Shown in pieces: positions 24,426 to 31,546 of a DNA stretch of 37,246 nucleotides. The position numbers and the translations under genes were made by a program. Source of the stretch: an uncultured Chitinophagaceae bacterium. GTDB lineage: Bacteria > Bacteroidota > Bacteroidia > Chitinophagales > Chitinophagaceae. The DNA is taken from assembly GCA_937858715.1 (NCBI GenBank), contig CALLZY010000057.1:1-37246 (forward strand). The letters run 5' to 3'. The notes beneath the pieces are model-generated. The model was given only the letters and a program-made list of their open reading frames with translations, had not been told where the DNA came from and did not search any database. Position 1 is the first letter of the stretch. Every line of letters starts with the position of its first letter.

Positions 24426-24878
24426 TCAGGATTTTTTAAGCCTGATTTTATCAGATTCTTTGTATTCGCTTCGGTTACCTTTTTTATCAATCAGTAACAG
24501 GCCAAATGCGGCTGTAGTATCGTTAAAGGCCACACCCGGTAAAAACGAATAATTAGTGTTGTTACTGTTATATTCAAATGAAATAACAAGATCGGCAGAA
24601 CGGGTATTTTCAGGAACACTAATGGCAGATAATGTCCGTTTGAATGTGTCGGTAAATACGGCTGTATTGCCATTATACCATTTATAAACAATTGCAACTG
24701 TATCAATATCTCCCTCTTCATCAGTAAAAGATCCCTTCAGTTCAATAATATTGCCCTGGTAAACAGTCTCAGGTGTAATAGACTTTATCTTGACCTGCGG
24801 AACTGTTGTAAACTTATCTTTGTTGCAAGCAGTTGCAACAAGAAAAAATACAGACAGGATTATGAGGGGGTATTTCAT
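24426..24878 (-). CDS. Lipoprotein of unknown function
   Basis: 150 residues from ATG 24878 (MKYPLIILSVFFLVATAC); a longer frame from 24902 only adds eight residues before the signal peptide. Lipidation Cys18. The mature part is one beta-rich domain with PQVKIKSITPETVYQGNIIELKGSFTDEEGDIDTVAIVYKWYN, an Ig-like/PKD-like pattern with an acidic loop. It is divergent from the LuxE-like gene and first in the group with the UbiA-like protein and the M42 peptidase. Confidence 0.82.
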   Translation of the reverse strand: MKYPLIILSVFFLVATACNKDKFTTVPQVKIKSITPETVYQGNIIELKGSFTDEEGDIDTVAIVYKWYNGNTAVFTDTFKRTLSAISVPENTRSADLVISFEYNSNNTNYSFLPGVAFNDTTAAFGLLLIDKKGNRSEYKESDKIRLKKS

Positions 24879-24931
24879 TTGCTTTAGTTTGCTTGAAAAC
24901 AAATTTACATTTTTTTGGTAGAAAACAGGAG

Positions 24932-25912
24932 ATGGACAGTCAATGGAATCATAAAATTTTTAATGTTCTGGATTCAGATTTTGACGATTTGGCGGTGTCT
25001 GTTTACAGGTACCAGTATGAAAATAATCATGTTTACCGCCAGTTTTCAGATGCTTTGTATAAGAATCCGGATGTTGTCAGGTCATTGGAACAGGTGCCCT
25101 ATCTACCGGTCAGTTTCTTTAAGTCTCACCAGGTTATGACTTCTGTGTTTGAACCTGATATAGTATTTGAAAGCAGCGGTACAAGTGCAACTGTAAACAG
25201 CCGGCATTTAGTCAGGGATATTTCACTATATGAGAAGAGTTTTGTAAAAGGCTTTAACCGTCTTTATGGTGAGATTGGTGAATGGTGTGTTATTGGTCTC
25301 TTGCCTTCTTACTTAGAAAAGGGAAACTCTTCTTTGGTTTATATGATTGATAAACTGATACAGTTATCCGCCCATCCTGATAGTGGGTTCTATTTGTATG
25401 ATTTTGCCAGGTTAAAGGATAAGTTGTCAATTCTGGAAGCCATGAATCAAAAGACGTTACTCGTTGGGGTGACCTATGCTTTACTGGATTTTGCGGAACT
25501 ATTTCAGATAAAGCTCAGACATACAGTTGTAATGGAAACTGGCGGTATGAAAGGCAGAAGAAAGGAATTGCTGCGAGATGAAGTGCATAAAAGACTTTGC
25601 AAGGCTTTTGAAGTTGACAGGATTCACTCAGAGTATGGGATGACCGAACTTTTATCACAGGCGTATTCGCCTGGCAATGGGGTGTTTTCATGCCCTCCGT
25701 GGATGAAAATACTTGTAAGGGATGAAGAAGATCCTTTGACTGTAAGCCGTTATGGCAAGGGCGTAATCAATGTAATTGATCTCGCAAATATTTATTCCTG
25801 TTCTTTTATCGCAACTGATGATGCCGGTAAACTTAATGATGATGGTAGCTTTGAGGTGCTGGGGAGAACCGACGGCAGCGATTTGCGGGGTTGCAGTTTA
25901 CTGACATTGTAG
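24932..25912 (+). CDS. LuxE-like acyl-protein synthetase family protein
   Basis: 326 residues from ATG 24932 (an upstream TTG at 24893 would add 13 unlikely residues). The ANL-like adenylation loop SSGTSATVNSRH (81-92) and the later ETGGMKGRRKELLRDE and HSEYGMTELLSQAY match the acyl-protein synthetase/LuxE family, which activates fatty acids as acyl-adenylates. No luciferase or fatty-acid reductase genes are nearby. In Bacteroidota such proteins are stand-alone acyltransferase-like enzymes with unknown partners. It is divergent from the lipoprotein gene with about 50 bases between starts and followed by the GH109-like gene after 76 bases. Confidence 0.85.
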   Translation: MDSQWNHKIFNVLDSDFDDLAVSVYRYQYENNHVYRQFSDALYKNPDVVRSLEQVPYLPVSFFKSHQVMTSVFEPDIVFESSGTSATVNSRHLVRDISLYEKSFVKGFNRLYGEIGEWCVIGLLPSYLEKGNSSLVYMIDKLIQLSAHPDSGFYLYDFARLKDKLSILEAMNQKTLLVGVTYALLDFAELFQIKLRHTVVMETGGMKGRRKELLRDEVHKRLCKAFEVDRIHSEYGMTELLSQAYSPGNGVFSCPPWMKILVRDEEDPLTVSRYGKGVINVIDLANIYSCSFIATDDAGKLNDDGSFEVLGRTDGSDLRGCSLLTL

Positions 25913-25988
25913 GAATATCAGTAATTGAGTATCTAATTAATAGTACATTTCAACCCTGTTTTTACTATTATAATTAAAAATGAATCAT

Positions 25989-27341
25989 ATGAACCGTAAA
26001 GAATTTATTAAAAACACCGGACTGGCAGCGGCTTCTCTAACCGCATTTTCTTCAATGCAATCATTTGCCCGGACTGGTGGCGAAAAAGTAAAAGCTGTCC
26101 TTATAGGTGTTGGATTAAGAGGACAAAACCATCTTGACCTCTTGTTACGCAGAGATGACACTGAAGTAGTGGCAATCTGTGATATTGACGAAAGGATGCT
26201 TGCCATGTCAAAAGAGATGGTGTCCAAGTCTGGGAAAAAAATGCCGCAAATTTTTACGGGAGATATTTATTCCTGGAAAAAAATGCTTGAAATAAAAGGT
26301 CTTGATACCGTTATTATTTCCACTCCATGGGAATGGCATAAAGAAATGATTATAGGTTCACTGGAGTCAGGGATAAAATATGTAGGTACTGAAGTAATGC
26401 TCGGCATTACTCTTGAAGATCATTGGGATGTGGTAAAAGCTGCTGAAAAATATAGGGCTCATGTATGCATGCTCGAAAATGTATGTTACCGCAGGGATGT
26501 GATGGCAGTACTGAATATGGTTCGGCAAGGTTTGTTAGGAGAGTTGGTTCATTTGCAGGGAGGCTACCAGCATGATCTAAGGGAAGTAAAATTTAATAAT
26601 GGTCTGCAGGCTTATGGTGGTGGTTGCGAATTTGGAGATAAAGGATGGACCGAGGCAAGATGGAGAACGCATCATTCCATCTACAGAAATGGAGATTTGT
26701 ATCCAACGCATGGCATTGGACCAGTGGCGCAGTATATTAACATTAACAGGGGCAACAGGTTTTTGAATTTATCTTCTTTTTCTTCAAAAGCCAGAGGTCT
26801 TCATGATCATATCGTAAAAAAATGCGGCCCTGATCATCCGAGTGCAAAAGTAGCGTTCAAACTAGGTGATGTAGTAACAACGTCAATTTCATGTGCTAAC
26901 GGTGAAACGATACTGCTTCAGCATGATACAAGTTTGCCACGGCCATATTCATTAGGTTTCAGGGTGCAGGGTACAAACGGGATATGGATGGATGTTGCAA
27001 AAGGGATACATATTGAAGGCCACTCGAAACCGCACCAATGGGATGAGGCAAAAGTCTGGCTTGATAAGTATGATCACCCGTTATGGAAGAAGTGGAGCAA
27101 TGAAGCACAGGGCTCCGGACATGGAGGGATGGATTTCTATGTTATTCATATGTTCATTGAATCTGTTAAGAGAAAAGTAGCGCCGCAAATGGACGTTTAT
27201 GATGCTGCCGCCTGGAGTGCAATAACTCCGCTAAGTGAAAAATCAATTGAATTGGGAAATGAAACAGTTGAATTTCCTGATTTTACTGGTGGGCAGTGGA
27301 TGTACCGTAAACCTGTTTTTGCTTTCAATGATGAGTTCTAA
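25989..27341 (+). CDS. GH109-like Gfo/Idh/MocA protein (alpha-N-acetylgalactosaminidase type)
   Basis: 450 residues from MNRKEFIKN (ATG 25989; an ATG three codons earlier at 25980 is possible). The N-terminal export signal has one Arg-Lys pair, not a classical twin-Arg. The Rossmann fold has VLIGVGLRGQNH and AICDIDER. GH109 enzymes use NAD to cleave alpha-N-acetylgalactosamine by transient oxidation. Segments resembling characterised members include GTEVMLGITLEDHWDVV, HVCMLENVCYRRDVM, LVHLQGGYQHDLREVKFNNG, YPTHGIGPVAQYININRGN (His of THGIGP is a known active-site residue) and GHGGMDFYVIHMFIES. Substrate is inferred from these matches. The kinase gene follows after 16 bases. Confidence 0.85.
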   Translation: MNRKEFIKNTGLAAASLTAFSSMQSFARTGGEKVKAVLIGVGLRGQNHLDLLLRRDDTEVVAICDIDERMLAMSKEMVSKSGKKMPQIFTGDIYSWKKMLEIKGLDTVIISTPWEWHKEMIIGSLESGIKYVGTEVMLGITLEDHWDVVKAAEKYRAHVCMLENVCYRRDVMAVLNMVRQGLLGELVHLQGGYQHDLREVKFNNGLQAYGGGCEFGDKGWTEARWRTHHSIYRNGDLYPTHGIGPVAQYININRGNRFLNLSSFSSKARGLHDHIVKKCGPDHPSAKVAFKLGDVVTTSISCANGETILLQHDTSLPRPYSLGFRVQGTNGIWMDVAKGIHIEGHSKPHQWDEAKVWLDKYDHPLWKKWSNEAQGSGHGGMDFYVIHMFIESVKRKVAPQMDVYDAAAWSAITPLSEKSIELGNETVEFPDFTGGQWMYRKPVFAFNDEF

Positions 27342-27357
27342 AGTTCTTTTTTGACAG

Positions 27358-28398
27358 ATGCTTATCGATTTATTATTTAAGTATGGTTTTGATGCAGCAA
27401 ATGTTGAGGCTGTTGCTTTTGGCAACGGACTCATTAACCATACATGGAAAGTAACTGCGGGTAATCAGAAATACATACTTCAACGGGTAAACGACAGTGT
27501 TTTCAAAAATCCGGAATGGATAGCTGATAATATTACACTGATTGGCAAACACCTTGACGAGCATTCTCCGGATTATTACTTTGTAAAGCCAGTTGCGGCA
27601 ATCGACGGAGAAACATTACTTAAAAATGAGAATGGCTATTTCAGACTTTTCCCTTTTGTGGAAGGTTCACATAGTATTACAACCGTTGAGACTCCGGAGC
27701 AAGCTTACGAAGCTGCCAGAAAATTCGGTGAGTTTACCAGGAGACTGGAAGGGTTAAGTCTGGAAAGGCTTCATATAACACTTCCGTCGTTTCATGATTT
27801 GTCTTTACGGTATGCACATTTTACTGAAGCTTTAAAAAAGGGAAACGATGAGAGGATAAAAGAGTCTTCGCAAATTATTAAGCAACTTAAAGAATCTTCA
27901 GGATTAGTTAATGAATATGAAAAAATTGTGAGCGGTGGAATTCTGAAACGAAGAGTTACACATCATGATACCAAGATCAGCAATGTTTTGTTTGATAAAA
28001 ACGATAAGGCACTTTGTGTTATTGATCTTGATACAGTAATGCCTGGTTATTTTGTCAGTGATCTGGGAGATATGTTTCGCACCTATCTGTGCCCGGTTAA
28101 TGAAGAAGAGAGTAATATTGAACTTATCTCCGTCAGAGATAATTATTACGAAGCAATCGTTACCGGATATCTTGTAGAAATGGGAGGATTGCTTTCTGAA
28201 ACCGAAAGAAGCTACTTCTTTTACGCTGGTGCCTTTATGATCTATATGCAGGCTCTTCGGTTTTTGACTGATTATATCAACAACGATATTTATTACGGAG
28301 CTAAATATGAAAAACATAATCTGGTACGGGCAACAAACCAAGCTTTTCTGCTTGGGCAATTACAGGCAAAGGAAAAGTTGCTAAAAGCTTCTGTATAA
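27358..28398 (+). CDS. NahK-like sugar kinase (APH-fold phosphotransferase)
   Basis: 346 residues with the aminoglycoside-phosphotransferase fold. Segments GNGLINHTWKV, YILQRVNDSVFKNPEW, FVEGSHSI, THHDTKISNVLFD (His202, His203, Asp204 in the catalytic loop) and CVIDLDTVMPGYFVSDLGD (Asp223, Asp225) resemble bifidobacterial N-acetylhexosamine 1-kinase (NahK). NahK phosphorylates GlcNAc and GalNAc at C1. The gene directly follows a GH109-like gene, whose product would release GalNAc. The two together suggest salvage of GalNAc; substrate specificity is inferred, not proven. The generic alternative is an aminoglycoside phosphotransferase family kinase. Confidence 0.83.
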   Translation: MLIDLLFKYGFDAANVEAVAFGNGLINHTWKVTAGNQKYILQRVNDSVFKNPEWIADNITLIGKHLDEHSPDYYFVKPVAAIDGETLLKNENGYFRLFPFVEGSHSITTVETPEQAYEAARKFGEFTRRLEGLSLERLHITLPSFHDLSLRYAHFTEALKKGNDERIKESSQIIKQLKESSGLVNEYEKIVSGGILKRRVTHHDTKISNVLFDKNDKALCVIDLDTVMPGYFVSDLGDMFRTYLCPVNEEESNIELISVRDNYYEAIVTGYLVEMGGLLSETERSYFFYAGAFMIYMQALRFLTDYINNDIYYGAKYEKHNLVRATNQAFLLGQLQAKEKLLKASV

Positions 28399-28408
28399 TT
28401 CTTTTAGT

Positions 28409-28434
28409 AAAAAACCCCGCATTGCTGCGGGGTT
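28409..28434 (-). terminator. Rho-independent terminator of tRNA-Leu
   Basis: Stem AACCCCGCA/TGCGGGGTT (9 bp) with loop TTGC. On the minus strand it is followed by six T, complementary to A at 28409-28414. It lies just after the tRNA 3' end at 28437. Confidence 0.9.
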
Positions 28435-28436
28435 AG

Positions 28437-28520
28437 TGCCCTAGATCGGAATCGAACCGATACGATATTGCTACCGCTGGATTTTGAGTCCAGTGCGTCT
28501 ACCAGTTCCGCCACCAGGGC
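28437..28520 (-). tRNA. tRNA-Leu, anticodon CAA
   Basis: 84 bases on the minus strand. The acceptor stem is GCCCTGG/CTAGGGC (one G-U pair) with discriminator A. The anticodon stem is CTGGA/TCCAG with loop CTCAAAA, giving anticodon CAA (reads UUG). A class II variable arm (CGGTAGCAATATCG) and a GGTTCGATTCC T-loop region complete the fold. CCA is not encoded. It has its own promoter (28530-28559) and terminator. Confidence 0.97.
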
Positions 28521-28529
28521 AGCGGGGTG

Positions 28530-28559
28530 CAAATGTAACGATAAAATGGAAATGACAAA
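28530..28559 (-). promoter_or_regulatory. Promoter of tRNA-Leu
   Basis: On the minus strand TTTG (28556-28559), 18 bases, then TACATTTG (28530-28537). Both elements match the Bacteroidota consensus at the right spacing, 10 bases before the tRNA. This is the best promoter in the window. Confidence 0.8.
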
Positions 28560-28567
28560 TACCCTGA

Positions 28568-29077
28568 TTAGTTTTTATCCTGCAACTCTTTTTTTATCCT
28601 GTCAATATATTTTTTCTTGAAGTAGTATTCCTTTATAGCCAGCAGTTGCTCTTTTGTTGCTTCGCCATCTTTATAGCCTTCTATTATTGGCTTCACCGTA
28701 CTATATATTTCATTCTGCAAAGCTGCAATTCGCTCCTGCAAACGCTGGCTGTCATCTTCTCCGGCATCATCCATCAGCGATTCATTTATTTCCATTACTT
28801 CCATCAAAAAGACAGGAGGTAACTGGTATTTTTCGTCATCAGTCATAAGCCCTTTGAGTTGCAAAACGTATTTTAAGGTTTCGTCAGGGTTCTGAAAGGT
28901 TTTGAGTGCTTTGTTAAGCAAGGCTGTTTTTTCCAGTGCTTCTTGTTGTTTTTCTTCAGTCTCATTAATGTAAAAATCCGGATGAAATTGCCGGCTTAAT
29001 TCAAAGTATTTCGAGGTCAGTTCAGCCGGATTTACTATTAATTGCACAGGAATCTGAAAAATATCAAAATAATTCAT
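28568..29077 (-). CDS. hscB: Fe-S cluster co-chaperone HscB
   Basis: 169 residues. The N-terminal J domain has the HPD motif in RQFHPDFY (His32-Asp34), which stimulates the Hsp70 HscA. The C-terminal helical part (about 80-169, LQERIAALQNEIYSTVKPII, KEYYFKKKYIDRI) binds the scaffold IscU in the known family. Length is typical (about 170). The partner genes iscU and hscA are not in the window. It is divergent from the sigma factor gene with 95 bases between them. Confidence 0.93.
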   Translation of the reverse strand: MNYFDIFQIPVQLIVNPAELTSKYFELSRQFHPDFYINETEEKQQEALEKTALLNKALKTFQNPDETLKYVLQLKGLMTDDEKYQLPPVFLMEVMEINESLMDDAGEDDSQRLQERIAALQNEIYSTVKPIIEGYKDGEATKEQLLAIKEYYFKKKYIDRIKKELQDKN

Positions 29078-29172
29078 GAACGCTTATTTGTTCTGTTTCA
29101 ATTTGTTAGAAAAAATGTAGTAGCTTAGGTTACAATTTGCTTTTAATCGTTTACAAATTTATGTATTAAGCA

Positions 29173-29778
29173 ATGGAGGTAATTAAAAACTTCCCGGATT
29201 CGGAAATTGTTGGCAATATCCGCTCGGGAGAAAGGATGGATGAAATAATAAAGGCCTTATACAGGATGCACTTTGACAGCCTGTGCTGGCATATTATGAA
29301 TAATAGTGGCAGCAGAGAAGACGCAGAAGATATTTTTCAGGAGGTGGTGGTGAGTTTCATTGACCTGGTACAGAAAGATAAATTCAGGGGCGAGTCATCG
29401 GTTAAAACTTTTTTGTTTTCCCTGAACAGAAATTTATGGCTCAACGAATTGAAACGAAAGGGCAGGGCATTGGCAAGAGAAGAAAAATTTGAAAAAGGAC
29501 AGGAGAGGACTGAGGCTGATTTCGGGCATCAGTTGGCGGATCGGGAGGGAAAGCTAGCGGTATTGAATGTGGTGGAACGCTTAGGCGAAACCTGCAAAAA
29601 AATCCTTCTATTGTTCTATTATGAAAACCTGCCGATGAAGGACATTGTGAGTGCAACCGATTTTGAAAATGAACAGGTAGTTCGAAATAAGAAATATAAA
29701 TGCCTTAAACAGTTGGAACAAATGCTTGACGCTAACCCAATATTGAAGCAAACACTGAAAAACTTATTGCATGGATAA
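29173..29778 (+). CDS. Sigma-70 family (ECF-like) RNA polymerase sigma factor
   Basis: 201 residues. Region 2 covers about 35-100 (REDAEDIFQEVVVSFIDLV, VKTFLFSLNRNLWLNELKRK), the core-binding and -10 recognition part. Region 4 covers about 135-185 (LGETCKKILLLFYYENLPMKDIVSATDFENEQVVRNKKYKCLKQL), the -35-binding helix-turn-helix. Region 3 is absent, as in ECF factors. A charged linker (EEKFEKGQERTEADFGHQL) joins the two. The stop overlaps the start of the next gene by eight bases, which makes the next product its likely cognate anti-sigma. Confidence 0.93.
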   Translation: MEVIKNFPDSEIVGNIRSGERMDEIIKALYRMHFDSLCWHIMNNSGSREDAEDIFQEVVVSFIDLVQKDKFRGESSVKTFLFSLNRNLWLNELKRKGRALAREEKFEKGQERTEADFGHQLADREGKLAVLNVVERLGETCKKILLLFYYENLPMKDIVSATDFENEQVVRNKKYKCLKQLEQMLDANPILKQTLKNLLHG

Positions 29779-30541
29779 TTTTACACATAATGATGAAGAG
29801 CTGCTAGTACAATACCTTGATGGAGTATTGGACGAGCATACGAAAGCGGAGGTGGAGAAAAAGCTCAATTCGGATACAGAATTTCGCAATGCTTACGAAA
29901 GCCTTTTGCTGACGAAGGAGGCTGTAAAACAGTACGGACTGAAAGAAAAAGTAGCAGGTATTCATAAAGGTATGATGAAAGAAATGCAACAGGCTCCGAT
30001 ACGGCATATCAGTTCTGCAAGAAGGGCCGTTCGTTATACCATTTCAGTTGCGGCCGCACTCATAGTGCTTATCGGAAGTTTTATGCTGTACAATTTCTAT
30101 TCCCTATCGGCTGAAAAGGTATTTAATTCAGGCTTTCAGTCTTACGATTTGTCCACTGCACGGGGGAATGAAGAAAAAGAGAGTGTTATTGCGAAAGCTT
30201 ATCGGAGCAAAAGGTTCGACGATGTGGTTAAGTTATACGAGGCTGGGGCAGACAGCAGTAAGGAGGCAATGTTTTTAACGGGTATGTCAGCCCTTGAGCT
30301 GAAAGAAAACTCCAAAGCGATTTCTAATTTTAAGATGTTGATTGCTGCCAACCAGCAAAACAATGAGAAATTGTATAACGATGATGCCGAATATTACCTT
30401 TCACTAAGTTACATCCGCAACGGAGATTATGATTTTGCCCTCGGTTTATTACATAAGATAAAGGACGACAGTAATCATAGGTATAATAAGAAAGTGACTG
30501 CTAAATTGTTGCGGCAGATAAAAATGCTTAAGTGGCGTTAA
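29771..30541 (+). CDS. Anti-sigma-like single-pass membrane protein with periplasmic TPR-like domain
   Basis: 256 residues. The N-terminal cytoplasmic segment (about 1-85) has DEELLVQYLDGVLDEHTKAEVEKKL, the usual start of Bacteroidota anti-sigma proteins, and lacks a zinc His-Cys-Cys motif. One membrane helix lies at about 88-109 (RYTISVAAALIVLIGSFMLYNFY). The C-terminal periplasmic part (about 125-256) is helical and TPR-like (AMFLTGMSALELKENSKAISNFK, DDAEYYLSLSYIRNGDYDFAL). Translation is coupled to the sigma gene by an eight-base overlap. The role as inhibitor of that sigma is inferred from arrangement and topology. A strong terminator follows. Confidence 0.82.
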   Translation: MDNFTHNDEELLVQYLDGVLDEHTKAEVEKKLNSDTEFRNAYESLLLTKEAVKQYGLKEKVAGIHKGMMKEMQQAPIRHISSARRAVRYTISVAAALIVLIGSFMLYNFYSLSAEKVFNSGFQSYDLSTARGNEEKESVIAKAYRSKRFDDVVKLYEAGADSSKEAMFLTGMSALELKENSKAISNFKMLIAANQQNNEKLYNDDAEYYLSLSYIRNGDYDFALGLLHKIKDDSNHRYNKKVTAKLLRQIKMLKWR

Positions 30542-30564
30542 GATTTAATAATGGTTAATGGCTG

Positions 30565-30597
30565 GCCCTGGTAAATAAATCTACCGGGGCTTTTTTT
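30565..30597 (+). terminator. Rho-independent terminator after the sigma/anti-sigma operon
   Basis: A 9-bp stem GCCCTGGTA/TACCGGGGC (one G-U pair) with an 8-base loop, then seven T (30591-30597). It starts 23 bases after the stop codon. Confidence 0.9.
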
Positions 30598-30666
30598 AGT
30601 GGTTACATTATGAACAGCGATGGTTACTAATTTCTGTAAATATTTTAACACTAAAAAAGTATCGCC

Positions 30667-31506
30667 ATGAAAAACAAATTATTCAGAGCAGCCGTAATTC
30701 TGTTATCAATTACTGCTTTCCTGTATTCCTGCCAGAAAGAAGCTGCCAACAGTTCTGGTAATCAATCGGTAAACCCCGACAAGCCACACACAGCAACAAT
30801 TTATTTTACCGACCACCAGACACCAGTTTTTGACAGTGTATTTATCGACATGCAGCGGCTGGAAGTAAAACTGGAGGATGACTCATTACCCAACAGTGGC
30901 TGGGTGAACATGAATATTGCCCCAAGGGTTATCAATATCCTTCGTTTCAGAAACGGGCTGGATACACTTTTTGCTTCCGGAACATTACCTAATGCAAGGC
31001 TGAAAAAAATTAAATTGGTATTGGGTACGCAGAACAGTGTCATGAAAAATGGTCAGTCTTTTCCATTGCGGGTGAAAAGCGAAGACAGGGAAGTAATTGC
31101 CAATCTTGATATCAGCAATTTTGAAATTTCAAACGGTACGGTAATGTTCTGGATTGATTTCGATGCTGGTAATTCAATACAGGTTGATAACAGTGGTTCA
31201 GGAAATAATAACGGTTACAGGCTCAAATCGCATATTAAGATTTTCAGTCGTAGCAGTTCAGGAAGAATTGAAGGAAGAGTGGTTCCACTTGCTGCCGATC
31301 CGATTATAAAAGCTGTTATTGGAACAGACACCGCTACGGCCATTCCGGATGACGATGATGGTGAATTTAAAATTGTAGGATTAACTGCCGGAACTTATAA
31401 GCTAATAATTGATGGTCAGAATGGTTACAACGATACGCTTATTCAAAATGTTATTGTGAGAAACAGGGAAGACACACACCTGCCGTTAATTACGCTCCAC
31501 CAATAG
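30667..31506 (+). CDS. DUF4382 domain lipoprotein
   Basis: 279 residues. Lipoprotein signal MKNKLFRAAVILLSITAFLYSC. DUF4382 domain at about 40-190: TATIYFTDHQTPVFDSVFID, MQRLEVKLED, INILRFRNGLDTLFASGTLPNARLKKIKLVLG and LDISNFEISNG. The C-terminal part (about 200-279) looks like a carboxypeptidase-regulatory-like beta sandwich (GRIEGRVVPLAADPIIKAV, DGEFKIVGLTAGTYKLIID). Function unknown; such proteins are cell-surface lipoproteins. It follows the sigma operon after its terminator and has its own terminator, which overlaps the 3' end of the convergent CHAT gene. Confidence 0.92.
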   Translation: MKNKLFRAAVILLSITAFLYSCQKEAANSSGNQSVNPDKPHTATIYFTDHQTPVFDSVFIDMQRLEVKLEDDSLPNSGWVNMNIAPRVINILRFRNGLDTLFASGTLPNARLKKIKLVLGTQNSVMKNGQSFPLRVKSEDREVIANLDISNFEISNGTVMFWIDFDAGNSIQVDNSGSGNNNGYRLKSHIKIFSRSSSGRIEGRVVPLAADPIIKAVIGTDTATAIPDDDDGEFKIVGLTAGTYKLIIDGQNGYNDTLIQNVIVRNREDTHLPLITLHQ

Positions 31507-31546
31507 CATTACAAGAGCCTGTGAGAAACCCCTTTTGCTTGTTGTG

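Noticed and set aside
27358-28398. Aminoglycoside resistance gene
   Set aside because: The APH-like fold is present, but the catalytic and substrate segments resemble N-acetylhexosamine kinase, and a GalNAc-releasing enzyme lies next to it.
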